In this document: piece by piece, positions 18,993-29,641 of the stretch | How positions within the stretch are numbered: position 1 is the stretch's first letter | How the letters are laid out: each line of letters begins with the position of its first letter | DNA from: Bacteroidota bacterium | Lineage (GTDB): Bacteria > Bacteroidota > Bacteroidia > AKYH767-A > 2013-40CM-41-45 | Direction: 5' to 3' | DNA length: 64,000 nt | Assembly: GCA_016720655.1 (NCBI GenBank) | Contig: JADKKE010000006.1 | Location: 1-64,000, forward strand | The notes under the pieces: generated by a model | What the model was told of the DNA's origin: nothing | Databases searched by the model: none | The model's input: only the letters and a program-made list of their open reading frames with translations | Translations under genes and position numbers: made by a program

Positions 18993-20600
18993 TCAGAGCC
19001 CAACAATTTCTTTTTCCTTGGGATATTTAACCGTAAAATTAAGTTTTCGTTTTTCTGTGGTTCCGGGTGGAATATCCATCTTCTACATTACTTTTCCAGT
19101 TTCTTCTGAATAGTTACCGGATGAATTTTCCTGGACATTAACTTTAATATCTCCGTTTTTAGAAATCGGAACCTGATCTTCAATCACAATTTGAATGGAT
19201 TCTTTTTTACCATTTCGAACTGAAATTTCATAGTTGAGTTCTTTCACAACATTTCCACCAACAAATTTAGAGGAACTTAATTCCTTTTGTTTCTCACGAA
19301 GAATTACAATTTTTTTATCCCTTCCTAATGAAAGATCAAGAGTATCATTTGTGCTTCTTGGATTAATGGACGATTCGCCTACAAAGCTCCCCTCAAAATA
19401 GACATTGGATTTTCCCGCGAGCAGGTTTAAACTTTCCCATCCTGTTATTTTTGCTATCAGAAATGCATCCTTATCTTTTTTGGGTACTGCGAAATAGGTA
19501 AAACTCGCAGGCAACTCATAGGATTGAATATCGACAGTGTACTGTTTTCCATCGGAAGGAATAGTATATGGAATTTGAATTTCGAAATCTGTGCTCAGTT
19601 GATTTTGTTCCACAATAACCGCGTCCCATTGGTAAGTTGTAGCATCTGATTTCCTTGTACTAATTTGTACTTCATTCAATTCATAATTAGCGGGAACCTG
19701 ATTCGTCAAATTCAAATTTGTTTTGTGTTGATACTCCGGTCGGTAAATGTCCAGATACCAGGGAAGCAATTCCGGTTTGTTACCGCTCAGGGATGGATTA
19801 CCTGTGGAAAGTGTTAGCTTGACATCCTTCCATTCTTCACCGGTATTTTGAAGGATATCTGCTTTGTAAGCCAATAGAACCGGGTTCTTTATATCGGTTG
19901 CACGAATATCATATTTGGGTGTCCAGCCTGCTCCACTCACAAAATAGGTCAGGTTAAGATTAAGGTTCATTCGTGATTTTGCGGAAACAGCAATAATGAT
20001 TATGCTGCTTGGTACATCGTTCTTTGCATTCAATTCACCGATGTGTCTGGATACTTTTGCAATCCTTTCATCCAGACTGGTTTGTTCTTTTTCCAGATCC
20101 AGCAACTTCACTTTCAGCTCGATCATTCGTTCGCGAAAAAAATCCGCAATCTCTTTCAGATTATCCGGATCAACACCAACATTCGCACCTCCAACAGATT
20201 TATTCGCTTTCAATAAAGTAATTTCTTCAAGAAACACTTCCTGCAGACTCGTTGCCTTGTCTTTATCCTTCATCAATAGGAGAAGTGAGTCTTCCATGTT
20301 TTTTAATTCCGGTGTTTTCATCTCTTCTTCCAGGGAGTTCAGTTGGTGTACAACAGATAACAATGTCGCATCTGCAATCCCGGAAACGGCGATGGTACTC
20401 TTCGATATTGATGAAGATAAATTCGGAATGAGTAGCTGTGTAATGCCAGCCTCAACAGTTGTTTGGACGCTGCGATTCACTTGTGCTCCATTCTGATAAA
20501 CTCGCACAGTTTTTATTTCGGAGTTTTTTATTGTTTTGAGAGTCTGGGCTGCACTTGTTCCACTGATAAGAACGAAGAAGGCAAAAAATACATTTCTCAT
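18993..20600 (-). CDS. DUF4139/MuiA-like protein with an in-frame amber codon
   Basis: About 535 residues of the DUF4140-DUF4139 (mucoidy-inhibitor MuiA-like) family. After signal peptide MRNVFFAFFVLISGTSAAQ comes DUF4140 (VRVYQNGAQVNRS ... LLIPNLSSSISKSTI), a coiled coil of about 110 residues rich in Leu, Glu and Lys, then DUF4139 with YFVSGAGWTPKYDIRA and LSTGNPSLSG. At 19083-19085 a TAG follows ETGKVM, but the same frame continues KMDIPPGTTEKRKLNFTVKY and stops at 18993. The family has a Trp there, so TGG to TAG by one substitution explains it. Start 20600 is preferred because a TAGTTTTG element lies just upstream. Biological role not established. Confidence 0.82.
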
Positions 20601-20670
20601 ACTTTGGTTTTCAAAACTAAATTTCATTTAAATAATTTTATACCGGAATAAAAACGATTTCAGGAATTCT

Positions 20671-22614
20671 TTATTTTGAGGTTACAACAAAAACTGTTCT
20701 CCTGTTTCTTGCTTTTCCTGCTTCAGTAGCGTTCGACGTAATCGGTTTTGTTTCTCCAAATCCTTTGAATGACATTCTTCCTTTCTCAATGCCTCTCGAA
20801 ACGAGGTAATCAAAAACTGCTTTCGCCCGGTCTTCAGAAAGTATCATATTGTCTTTTGGATTTCCAATGTTGTCGGTATGACCATGCAGGGAGACTCTCA
20901 GCTTTGGATTTAATTTCATGTATTCGGAAAACTCGTCGAGGACAGTTTTAATCGTATCATTTAGTTCATACGAATTGGTGCTGAATAAAATATCATTGAT
21001 TGTATACTGTCCTCCTACGACTAACTTTTTTAATTCGATATCTCGTTTTACAGGTTGTACATTTTCTGTGTCCCGGGAAGAAATATATTGCGATTCAAAC
21101 GCGTATCCTTCCTTTTTTACAGACAACAACAAATCATGTTCAAAATTAACAACGAAGGCATATTCTCCTGTCACAGAATCGACATCAATTTTAGTGATCT
21201 TTTTAGTGGAAGCATCTTTGATTTCAATTGTTGCATTGACGATCTCTTCATTTTGAGTTCCGTTCATATCCCCTTTCTGAAAATAAACTTTATTCGGTCG
21301 CATATCCGGATAAAGATCGAATGAATAGATATCAAAACCGCTTCCACCTCCGTTCAATTTATTGGAAGCAAAATATCCCGACTTACCATCTGTGCTTACA
21401 AAAAATCCCACTTCATCCGACTCGGTATTGATGGGATATCCAATGTTCACCGGTTTTCCCCAATGTCCTTTGTCATCCATCTTACTCATGAAAATATCGT
21501 AACCACCGAGTCCGGGTAAACTGTCTGAAGAGAAATATAAACTTCTGCTGTCACTATGGAGGAATGGCGATTTTTCATTCCCGTTGCTATTGATTTCCGG
21601 TCCGAGTTTCTTCGCTCTGTTCCAGCTTCCATCCTCTTTCTTTGTTGTGTAGTAAATATCAATTCCCGACAATGAATCCCGTGCGGAAGCAAAATAGAGT
21701 GTCTTGCCATCGGAAGAAATACTGGGTTGGGAATCCCATTGCATCGGATCATTTACGGCAGATCCGAGATTGGTGATTTCTGACCATCTTCCATCAATTA
21801 AATCAGAAGTACAGATATCAAAATTCCCTTTTGTATTGACCGTGAAAAATAAATGCTTGTTGTCGATTGTGATTGATGCACCACCTTCGTTATTGCTCGT
21901 ATTTCTATTGAAGGGTTCCTCCATTGGAACTCCCTGATCAAAAACGCCGGGTGATTTTAAATGCGCAATCATGAACTTCTCAACACTCTGAGGCGTTAAC
22001 AAGTCGCGTACTTTCATTTCAAATCGCCTTGTGAAAAATGCAAGCTCGTTATCCGGAGAGATATAAGGAAGATATTCCGGATCTCTGGTAGACAAGTCCT
22101 GAACAGGTTTGGGATCAAAAGGTACTGGATGAGCATACAATTTTGCTTTCACAAGCATCTGTTCTGCCTTGGTCCCATGTTCCTCATTGATCTTGTCGAA
22201 AGAGAGAAATTTCTTGAAATAGCTTTCTGATTCTTTCCATTTTTTATAATCAAAATACAACCACCCCATTTGAAAATACATTTCGGGATCCAAATCGGGA
22301 CACAGTTCCATGACTTTCTTGAAACTTTGTTCCATGGTTTTAAAGTCCTTTTTTTTCAGGCTGGCATTCCCTTGTAACAAATAGGCATCTGCAAATTCCG
22401 GATCATCGTCGATAGCTTTTCCGATGAGTTCCAGAGCATCGTTGTACTTCTTTGATTTGAATAAAGCCGCGGCTTCTTCGTAGTTCTTGACAGCCTTTTT
22501 ATTCTGCGACTTCGGACAAAGGCCATCCTGTGCAGAAGCACTGAAAGCGATAAGGAACAATACGACAAACAAACCCAAGGCTTTATTCCTTGCAGGAGTT
22601 AAATAATGCATCAA
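20671..22614 (-). CDS. PorE-like TPR / beta-propeller / OmpA protein
   Basis: A 647-residue envelope protein. Order: signal peptide (ending FSASAQ), TPR repeats (about residues 45-150; YEEAAALFKSKKYNDALEL), a PD40-type beta-propeller with repeated PSISSDGKTLYFAS, SRSLYFSSD and GKSGYFASN blades (about 175-440), a small carboxypeptidase-regulatory-like domain (ATIEIKDASTKKI), and an OmpA domain (LHGHTDNIGNPKDNMILSE, D and R peptidoglycan ligands present). This is the architecture of PorE, which ties the T9SS to peptidoglycan, although many paralogues exist. The start has no lipobox. It lies 9 bp after the AsmA-like gene and 43 bp before the DUF4139 gene's end region, all on the minus strand. 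Confidence 0.8.
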   Translation of the reverse strand: MMHYLTPARNKALGLFVVLFLIAFSASAQDGLCPKSQNKKAVKNYEEAAALFKSKKYNDALELIGKAIDDDPEFADAYLLQGNASLKKKDFKTMEQSFKKVMELCPDLDPEMYFQMGWLYFDYKKWKESESYFKKFLSFDKINEEHGTKAEQMLVKAKLYAHPVPFDPKPVQDLSTRDPEYLPYISPDNELAFFTRRFEMKVRDLLTPQSVEKFMIAHLKSPGVFDQGVPMEEPFNRNTSNNEGGASITIDNKHLFFTVNTKGNFDICTSDLIDGRWSEITNLGSAVNDPMQWDSQPSISSDGKTLYFASARDSLSGIDIYYTTKKEDGSWNRAKKLGPEINSNGNEKSPFLHSDSRSLYFSSDSLPGLGGYDIFMSKMDDKGHWGKPVNIGYPINTESDEVGFFVSTDGKSGYFASNKLNGGGSGFDIYSFDLYPDMRPNKVYFQKGDMNGTQNEEIVNATIEIKDASTKKITKIDVDSVTGEYAFVVNFEHDLLLSVKKEGYAFESQYISSRDTENVQPVKRDIELKKLVVGGQYTINDILFSTNSYELNDTIKTVLDEFSEYMKLNPKLRVSLHGHTDNIGNPKDNMILSEDRAKAVFDYLVSRGIEKGRMSFKGFGETKPITSNATEAGKARNRRTVFVVTSK

Positions 22615-22623
22615 AATTAAAAT

Positions 22624-25294
22624 CTACTTTTTAAAAGGGTTTAAATTTTTCAATTCGTCTTTTGCTTTTTGTTCAGCGGCTTTTTTCAAACTATCTGATT
22701 TGGCTTTTGCTTTTGCTTCGGCATCCTTTTTCACACGGTCGACTTCCGCTGCAGCCTTTGCTTTTTCAGCATCCAGTTTTGCCTGGCCTTGCGATTTCAA
22801 TTTATCTGCTTCTTCCCTTATTTTTGCTTCTGCTTCCGCCTTCTTTTTATCAAATTCAGCTTTGGCAGCGGCTTTCAAATCGTCCATTGCTTTGGCTCCT
22901 TGTTTGCTGAGATCTGTGGAAATTTTAGGGTCTGTTACTGTGCCACCAATTTTGATATTCACGGGAATCATTTCACCAACACTAACATTAGCACCTTTGG
23001 AATTGGCTGCTGAAAGCAGATTGTCAAGAGCAGCATTTGCCGCACCGCCAAAAGATGCACGAGGAATGTCGGAAAAGACAGTGTAATCAATTGTCTGATC
23101 AAATCCATTCGATCCACCGATCTTGCTTTTGAATCCATTTATTGTCACATCAAAAGGATCAATAAATACACTTCCATTCACAAATTTAAAAGAAGGATTC
23201 ATGGAAGGAATATCCAGTTTTTTCCAGGATGGCATTTTTAATGCATCTGCAATTTTATTGAATGCAGGAAAACCACTTACAGTAATTTTCGAAGTATTTA
23301 GTTTGCCTGCACCGTTCAGTGAATTCACAATTGGACTCATCTGCTGATCCAGTAATCCGGCAACTGTCATGTCCACCGAAAATTTCCCGGTGGTGTTCTT
23401 GGCAATCGGCGCCATTTTTTCAACTGTATTGAAAGTAGTAACGGTTTTCTGGATATCCCAGTCTTTCAATCCCATTGCAAAATCGATACTTGGTTTCTTC
23501 GGATCTGCTGAACTGTAACCTCCATTTAATTTCATGCTGCCATCCATCATTTGCAAAGTCACATCTTTCATTCGTACAGCTTTGTCCTTGATTACAATTC
23601 CACCATTCACATTTTTCATTGTGTAATTCTGATAAGCCAATGTGCCAATGCTTGCATTGATGGTGAAATCAATATTTCCCGGAATTTCAACGACAGACAT
23701 TTTTGTTGTATCGGGAGTCGCGGCTGCACTTGTTGTTTCTGCACCCATCATATCATTGAGATCAATGCTTGTCGAATTTAATTTCAAACTTCCCTTGATC
23801 GTTTCATCTTTTAAAGCATAAGGAAGGAAGTTTTCAAGCGTTCCACTTGCATTAAAATCACTTTTGCCCAATTTAGCATTCAATGCAGTCATGGAGACAA
23901 GTTGTGGATTGAAAGCGAGCTGAAGTGTATTTAAAATGAGCGGTTGAGCCATGGTAGCGGAACTGTAATGCATTCCGGTAATTCCCAGGTTTCCGGCAGC
24001 ATGAAATTGATCAAACTTTTTTTGTTCAACTGCCGACATTTTTCCTTTTGCACTAAGATCACAGGCAATAATGCCGGTGAGTGAAGTACCTTTTTCAAGT
24101 GGTACAATTTTGCCAATGTTATCAAGAATAATTTTTCCTTTGAAGAAGGCATCAAGATCGGGATCACTCACAGGTGTTTTGAGTACCAATTTGGCATCAA
24201 ACGGATCGCCGGCCATTTCCACATGCAGTTTGGATAAATTGATCAGTGTATGATCCGGAACGCCGTCAGGGTTCATAATATTCAGGTCAACGAACACATT
24301 TTTGACAGCTGCCGGCAATGCGGGATACTGAAACATTCCGTTGTCAATATTGAGTGTCAATCCAAATCCCGGCATTGAACCTGCATTGTAACGACCCTGA
24401 ATGAAACCACTGAGCGACATTTTACCGGATGATTTCAAGTCCTTAAAATCGGCTGAATAAACGGCAGGAATGATGGAAATAAAATTCTTGAATTCAGATT
24501 GTGCGGCTGCAAATTTCAATTCCATATCAATGTTGGTATCAGGCATAGATACCCAGCCATTCAGTCCCAGATCGAGTTCATTCAAACGAATTTTATTCTC
24601 TTTGAAAGTGAATTTAAAATTCTTCATGTCCATATCAAGATCTGCCTCAATGGCGGCTTTCGCTTTGGATATATATGTTAAACCTCCATAAGACATATCC
24701 ACTTTGGATGCATCTGTATGTAGATAAAACAAACAAATCCTGAGTGAAGTCACCGGATCCATTGTGATTCACATCATCAAGTTTCAGGTAAAATCCCAGG
24801 CTTTTGTCATCGTAGATAATTTTCCCTTTTTCGAGAGAATATTTATTTAACGATGCTTTAAAGGTTGAAGGCTCTGAGGCATTGGCCGGTCCGGAAGATG
24901 CTTTGGCGATGTCCCAGTTTGCTTTGCCTTCTTTGTTTACAAGAAAATAGAGAACAGGAGAATTCAGGCTCACAGATCGAATAGTAATCTCACCTCCTCT
25001 GATGACACTCATCAAATCAACGGTGAGGTCCAGCTGTTTTGTATAGAGTAAAGTATCACCGGCAAAAGGTTCCACGTTGATTACTTTAAGTTCGTTCATA
25101 CGCAGGGAGAAATTTGGAAAACTTCGGATGAGCGAAAGATCGAAATCTCCAAAATCCACTTTTGCATTCAGGTTCTTATTTGTTTCTTCTTTAATCTTCG
25201 CGACTATTTTGTCTTTGAAAAGAAAAGGAGCTGCTACAAGAAAGGCAATAAAGAGTACCAGGAAAATGCCGATCCATTTGAGTGCTTTTTTCAT
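22624..25294 (-). CDS. AsmA-like inner-membrane/periplasmic protein, one frameshift
   Basis: About 888 residues. The N-terminus has a membrane anchor (IGIFLVLFIAFLVAAPFLF) and the AsmA signature (FGDFDLSLIRSFPNFSLRMNELKV), followed by a long repetitive beta-rich groove ending with DPKISTDLSKQG. AsmA/TamB-type proteins bridge the periplasm and are implicated in phospholipid transport to the outer membrane. The last 75 residues are an unusual Lys/Ala/Glu-rich coiled coil ending LKNLNPFKK. An extra base in the four-base run at 24726-24729 breaks the frame; removing it gives TQDLFVYLHTDASKVDMSY. It begins 54 bp after aroC and ends 9 bp before the PorE-like gene. Confidence 0.83.
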
Positions 25295-25348
25295 TGATTG
25301 ATTTGTTTAAATTTTGATTCAGAATTTTATTAAATAAATTTTTGCAAA

Positions 25349-26454
25349 TTATTCTTCCGGAAAAAGTCCGGACAACTTCACTGTTTTATTTTTCATAAAA
25401 TGATCCAATACAACAAGTGCAGCCATTGCCTCTACAATGGGAACAGCGCGAGGAACTACACAGGGATCGTGACGGCCTTTCATGTCGAGCTGAACAGATT
25501 CTCCGGCTTCATTGATGGTTTGTTGCGTTTTTCAGAAGTGTAGAAACAGGTTTGAATGCTACCCGGAAATAAATATCCATGCCATTGGTGATTCCTCCCT
25601 GTATTCCTCCTGAAAAATTACTTTTTTGTGATCACTTTTCCGTGCATGTCTTTTTCAAAAACATCATTGTGCTCAGAACCTTTCATGGACGCAGCATCAA
25701 AACCGCTTCCATAATCAAATGCATGAGCAGCATTGATACTCATGCAGGCCTTCGCAAGATCAGCCTGAAATTTATCGAAAACCGGTTCGCCTAATCCTGG
25801 AGGAATTTGTTTCAAAATACATGTAATCACTCCGCCAGTCGTATCGCCTTCTGCTTTGAGTTTTGAAATGTAGTCTGACATCGTCTCAGCCATCCTCAGA
25901 TCAGGACAACGCACAGCTGTGGATTCTATTGTGGATAAATCAAGCTCCGTGTAAGGAATTGCCAGTTTATGTGGACCCACTTGCGATACGTAAGCCTGAA
26001 TTTGTATACCAGCTTGTTCGAGGAATTGCATTGCCACAGCACCGGCGAACACGCGTGCAGCAGTTTCTCGTGCGGACGACCGGCCTCCTCCACGATGATC
26101 GCGATGACCGTATTTGACATGATACGTATAATCAGCATGAGAAGGACGAAAAACTGTCTTTACAGTTTCGTAATCAGAAGGCTTGTAATCCTGATTTCGG
26201 ATAATGAATGCCAATGGAGTGCCGAGAGTTTTCCCTTCAAAAACACCGGAAAGTATTTCAAATTCATCAGCCTCCTGGCGTTGGGTAGTGAGAATTGATT
26301 GACCCGGCTTGCGGCGTGCCATGGCACCTCGAATCTTCTCCAGATCCAATTGCAAACCTGCCGGACATCCATCGATTATACCCCCAATGGCAGAACCGTG
26401 GGATTCGCCAAAAGTTGTGAGTTTGAAAAGTGTTCCGAATGAATTTCCTCCCAT
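25349..26454 (-). CDS. aroC: Chorismate synthase, two frameshifts
   Basis: About 367 residues, catalysing the FMN-dependent conversion of EPSP to chorismate. Start at the ATG giving MGGNSFGTLFKLTTFGESHG, the canonical N-terminus; the 19 codons upstream are not conserved. Other motifs: ARRKPGQS, YGHRDHRGGGRSSARETA (FMN/EPSP site) and GRHDPCVVPRAVPIVEAM near the end. Two single-base lesions break the frame: a missing base in the six-base run at 25622-25627, and an extra base in the five-base run at 25528-25532. Correcting both joins KKSNFSGGIQGGITNGMD and STLLKTQQTINEAGE and carries the protein to the stop at 25349. All active-site residues are present once repaired. Confidence 0.92.
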
Positions 26455-26545
26455 GTGGTGAAGGTAGCTAAAAGCACACTTGGAGAGCGATGAAGATCGC
26501 AGAGAAATCAACGTTCTTTTGTTGATTCAAGTGTAAAATCCGTAG

Positions 26546-27715
26546 TTAAAGCTTTTTACCTATCCAGTCTTTTATTCCCGGATTTGAAATACCAAGATTA
26601 ACAAGGCGGTTGATCAGCCAGGGTCGATTGAAAATTTTTTGCATCCACCATTTTTTCCTCAATTCAGGATACAATTTTTTATAGACAGCAAGATCGTAGG
26701 CATGAAGATTATTGGCACTGAAGTCGGACGTTTGAAAGGCACGAATCACGTGTTCGGCAGCGATTCGACCACTCAGCATTGCATTTCCAATTCCTTCACC
26801 ATTCAATGGATCGATGAGAGAAGCAGCATCACCGCAAAGCAAAAATCGGTTGCCTGACAAAGCTCTTTTTTTACCACCCAAAGGCAATCCAAAACCTTCA
26901 ATTTCACCTTTCATCGCCGCGTTTTCAAATCTTGATTTAAGCATCGGATTTGAATGAATAATATGTTTTAAAGCGATTTTTAAATCAAGTTTTCGCTTCC
27001 GAATATCCTCCGATAACATACCAAATCCAACATTGGCACTTGTCGGACTCAGGGGAAAGATCCAGAAATATCCTGGGAGATAATCCTTTAGCAAATATAT
27101 TTCGATCAAATTTGGATCTGTAATTCCAGAAATGTGTTCGTAATATGTTCGCACTGCACCGGAATAATCTTTGAGGTTTACTTTAAAACCGGCAAGCTGC
27201 TTTGCTACTATCGAATGCGCACCATCACATCCAATTACCATTTTCGCACAAAGAGTTTTTCCTGATTCTGTTTGTAACTCAATTTTGTCGCCTTGATTTC
27301 GTATTGATGAAACACGATCATTCAGAATTGTTTCAATCCCATCGGATTTGCTGGCCTTCTGAAAAAGAAAATGGTCAAAATCCATACGTGTGGCTACATA
27401 ACCTGAGTTCGAAAAGTACACCGAAACTTCTTTACCGTTGGGAGCTACCAGTTTCCAACCTTTGGAAATATTCTTGCGGGGAAAAGCTTCCCATTCTGAA
27501 AGTAATGTTGGGTCAATCTGGTCCAAAACACGTTTTACCCGACCACCGATGGCATCTCCACATACCTTATCTCGTGGAAAATCAGACTTATCCATCAATG
27601 CGATTTTTAAACCACTGTTTTTCAGGGACAGTGCACAAGAGCTCCCTGCCGGTCCTGAGCCGATGATGATAAGATCAAAATATATCGATGGAGAGTTGAT
27701 AGTATTATTATTAAT
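26546..27715 (-). CDS. FAD-dependent oxidoreductase, geranylgeranyl-reductase family
   Basis: About 390 residues. The FAD-binding Rossmann motif is DLIIIGSGPAGSSCALSL, followed by FPRDKVCGDAIGGR, which is typical of geranylgeranyl reductase-like flavoproteins that saturate isoprenoid or related double bonds. The second FAD motif is FLLCGDAASLIDPLNGEGI. In Bacteroidota such genes often serve lipid or pigment pathways; the substrate here is open. The start is unresolved. The first upstream ATG (27878-27880) would put 138 bp antisense over hutI, and between that and the Rossmann motif only a TTG at 27790 and ATT codons exist. I give the ATT at 27715; a small sequence error near the start is possible. 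Confidence 0.78.
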   Translation of the reverse strand: MNNNTINSPSIYFDLIIIGSGPAGSSCALSLKNSGLKIALMDKSDFPRDKVCGDAIGGRVKRVLDQIDPTLLSEWEAFPRKNISKGWKLVAPNGKEVSVYFSNSGYVATRMDFDHFLFQKASKSDGIETILNDRVSSIRNQGDKIELQTESGKTLCAKMVIGCDGAHSIVAKQLAGFKVNLKDYSGAVRTYYEHISGITDPNLIEIYLLKDYLPGYFWIFPLSPTSANVGFGMLSEDIRKRKLDLKIALKHIIHSNPMLKSRFENAAMKGEIEGFGLPLGGKKRALSGNRFLLCGDAASLIDPLNGEGIGNAMLSGRIAAEHVIRAFQTSDFSANNLHAYDLAVYKKLYPELRKKWWMQKIFNRPWLINRLVNLGISNPGIKDWIGKKL

Positions 27716-27742
27716 TTCGAACGCGAATCTATCGAATTCTTT

Positions 27743-29017
27743 GTGAGTCTTCTCATTTATAACATCCGTAAAATTGTTCAGACCGAACAAAACCCTGTCG
27801 ACTTTCGACGCGGAGAAGAAATGTCTATTTTGGATTGTGTTGACAACGGATATATCTGGATCATAGAAGGTCGCATTCATGAATTTGGAACATTTTCACC
27901 TGAAATTCTCAACAAAATCAGAAACCTTGCTCCGGATATTGATGAACTGGATGCTGAAGATGGAATGGTATTTCCTTCATGGGTTGATTCACATACACAC
28001 ATGGTTTATGCGGGCAGCCGGGAAGCTGAATTTGTAGACAGGATCAAAGGTTTAAGTTACCAGGATATTGCTGCCCGAGGTGGTGGTATTTTAAACTCAG
28101 CCCAACTTTTAAGAGATACTCCGGAAGAACAACTGTTTCAGGACGCATTTCAACGACTGAATGAAATCGTTCGCTCCGGGACCGGAGCTGTCGAAATAAA
28201 AAGTGGATATGGCCTGAGCCTTGACAGCGAGCTGAAAATGTTACGTGTCATTCGCAGACTGAAAGAAGTGTCACCCATTGAAATCAAGGCAACATTTCTG
28301 GGCGCGCATGCTGTGCCAAAAGAATTCAGCGGAAATAAATCAGGTTACATCGATTATCTCATTGAAGAATTGATGCCGAAGATCGAGGAAGAAGGACTAG
28401 CTGATTTTTGTGATGTTTTTTGTGAGCAAAATTATTTTACAAAGGAAGAATCCATTCGCATTTTGGAAGCCGGTAAGAGAAATGGAATGCAACCAAAACT
28501 TCATGCAGAGCAATTGAGTCACTCCGGAGGAATCGAAGCTGGAGTTCAATGCGCTGCAATCAGTGTGGATCACCTGGAATTTGCGACAGATAATGATCTT
28601 CAATTGCTCCGGAAGTCGGATACTATTCCAGTGCTTCTCCCGGGTGCCCAGTTGTTTCTTGGTTTACAGAATCCTCCGGCTCGGAAAATGATTCAAGCCG
28701 GATTACCGGTTGCATTGTCTTCTGATTTTAATCCGGGAAGTTGTCCGAGCGGAAATATGAACCAAATGGTTTCACTGGCTTGTATTCTGTACAAGATGAC
28801 TCCGGAAGAAGCAATCAATGCGGCTACGATTAATTCAGCAGCGGCGATTGGTTTGAGTGCAACTCATGGAAGTATCGCCGTTGGAAAGAAGGCGAATTTG
28901 TTTATCACACCTCCTGTTCCCTCCTATTCTTTTCTCCCGTATTATTTTGGTCAGAATCTTGTGCGGACAATTGTTCTCAATGGCATGATCCATAGCTTTG
29001 ATAAAATTTCAGAATAA
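27743..29017 (+). CDS. hutI: Imidazolonepropionase
   Basis: A 424-residue amidohydrolase that opens 4-imidazolone-5-propionate to N-formimino-L-glutamate in histidine degradation. Metal site: VDSHTHMVYAG (about residue 92), the later LGAHAVP, LHAEQLSHSGG and ALSSDFNPGSCPSGNM with the metal-binding Asp. The start is a GTG at 27743; the conserved N-terminal LLIYNIRKIVQTEQN supports it over the ATG at 27821. It is divergent from, and nearly abuts, the flavoprotein gene. ftcD, whose enzyme consumes its product, lies about 600 bp downstream on the same strand. Confidence 0.93.
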   Translation: MSLLIYNIRKIVQTEQNPVDFRRGEEMSILDCVDNGYIWIIEGRIHEFGTFSPEILNKIRNLAPDIDELDAEDGMVFPSWVDSHTHMVYAGSREAEFVDRIKGLSYQDIAARGGGILNSAQLLRDTPEEQLFQDAFQRLNEIVRSGTGAVEIKSGYGLSLDSELKMLRVIRRLKEVSPIEIKATFLGAHAVPKEFSGNKSGYIDYLIEELMPKIEEEGLADFCDVFCEQNYFTKEESIRILEAGKRNGMQPKLHAEQLSHSGGIEAGVQCAAISVDHLEFATDNDLQLLRKSDTIPVLLPGAQLFLGLQNPPARKMIQAGLPVALSSDFNPGSCPSGNMNQMVSLACILYKMTPEEAINAATINSAAAIGLSATHGSIAVGKKANLFITPPVPSYSFLPYYFGQNLVRTIVLNGMIHSFDKISE

Positions 29018-29074
29018 AATAAATTCATTTTAAAAAACGTTCAAATTTATTTCTGATAAATACAAACGAACCAA

Positions 29075-29607
29075 ATGATCCCCTCTAAATTCATTGCGAG
29101 AAACCTTCTCTTTCTTTTTTCAATTATTCTTCTGATTCAGATGGTTGGATGCAATCCTCGCCCACTGAAAAAGAACCTGTACTGAATGCAAAACTTGAGA
29201 AACTGACATGGTTAAAAGGGATCTGGGAAAATCGCGTAAAGACGGATGTACTTCAGGAAACCTGGACGGTTGGAGAAGATTCATTATTGTATGGAGAGAC
29301 TTATGAAATAATCAAAGACGATACTGTATTCCGGGAAAAATTAGCGATCCTGATTGATAAGGATTCGGTTAGTTATGTAGCTACTGTTCCGAATCAAAAT
29401 GATGGACAACCGGTTTGGTTTCGGATCATTTCCATGACTGATTCCGGTTTCGTTTGTCAAAATACGCTGCATGATTTTCCTCAAATTATCCGTTATACAC
29501 TGGAGGGATCTGCGGTACTGGTTGTAAAACTGGAAGGGATCGTCGACAGCTTACCTCGATCTCAGGAATTGATCATGCGCAGAGCCAAAGTGAGATTGAT
29601 GCCTTAA
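29075..29607 (+). CDS. DUF6265 lipoprotein, one frameshift
   Basis: About 176 residues. The ATG at 29075 opens a lipoprotein signal peptide (hydrophobic LLFLFSIILLIQ, lipobox MVGC), which runs out of frame at 29132. The domain continues in another frame from about 29150 (PTEKEPVLNAKLEKLTWLKG ... LPRSQELIMRRA), a match to DUF6265, whose members carry the GIWEN-type strand. Adding one C in the CC at about 29155-29156 joins the two. Function is not known. The gene sits between hutI and ftcD on the same strand, so it is probably cotranscribed with histidine degradation genes, though that does not define its role. Confidence 0.72.
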
Positions 29608-29641
29608 AAAATTATTTACAGAAATTGAATTATCCTTTCTT

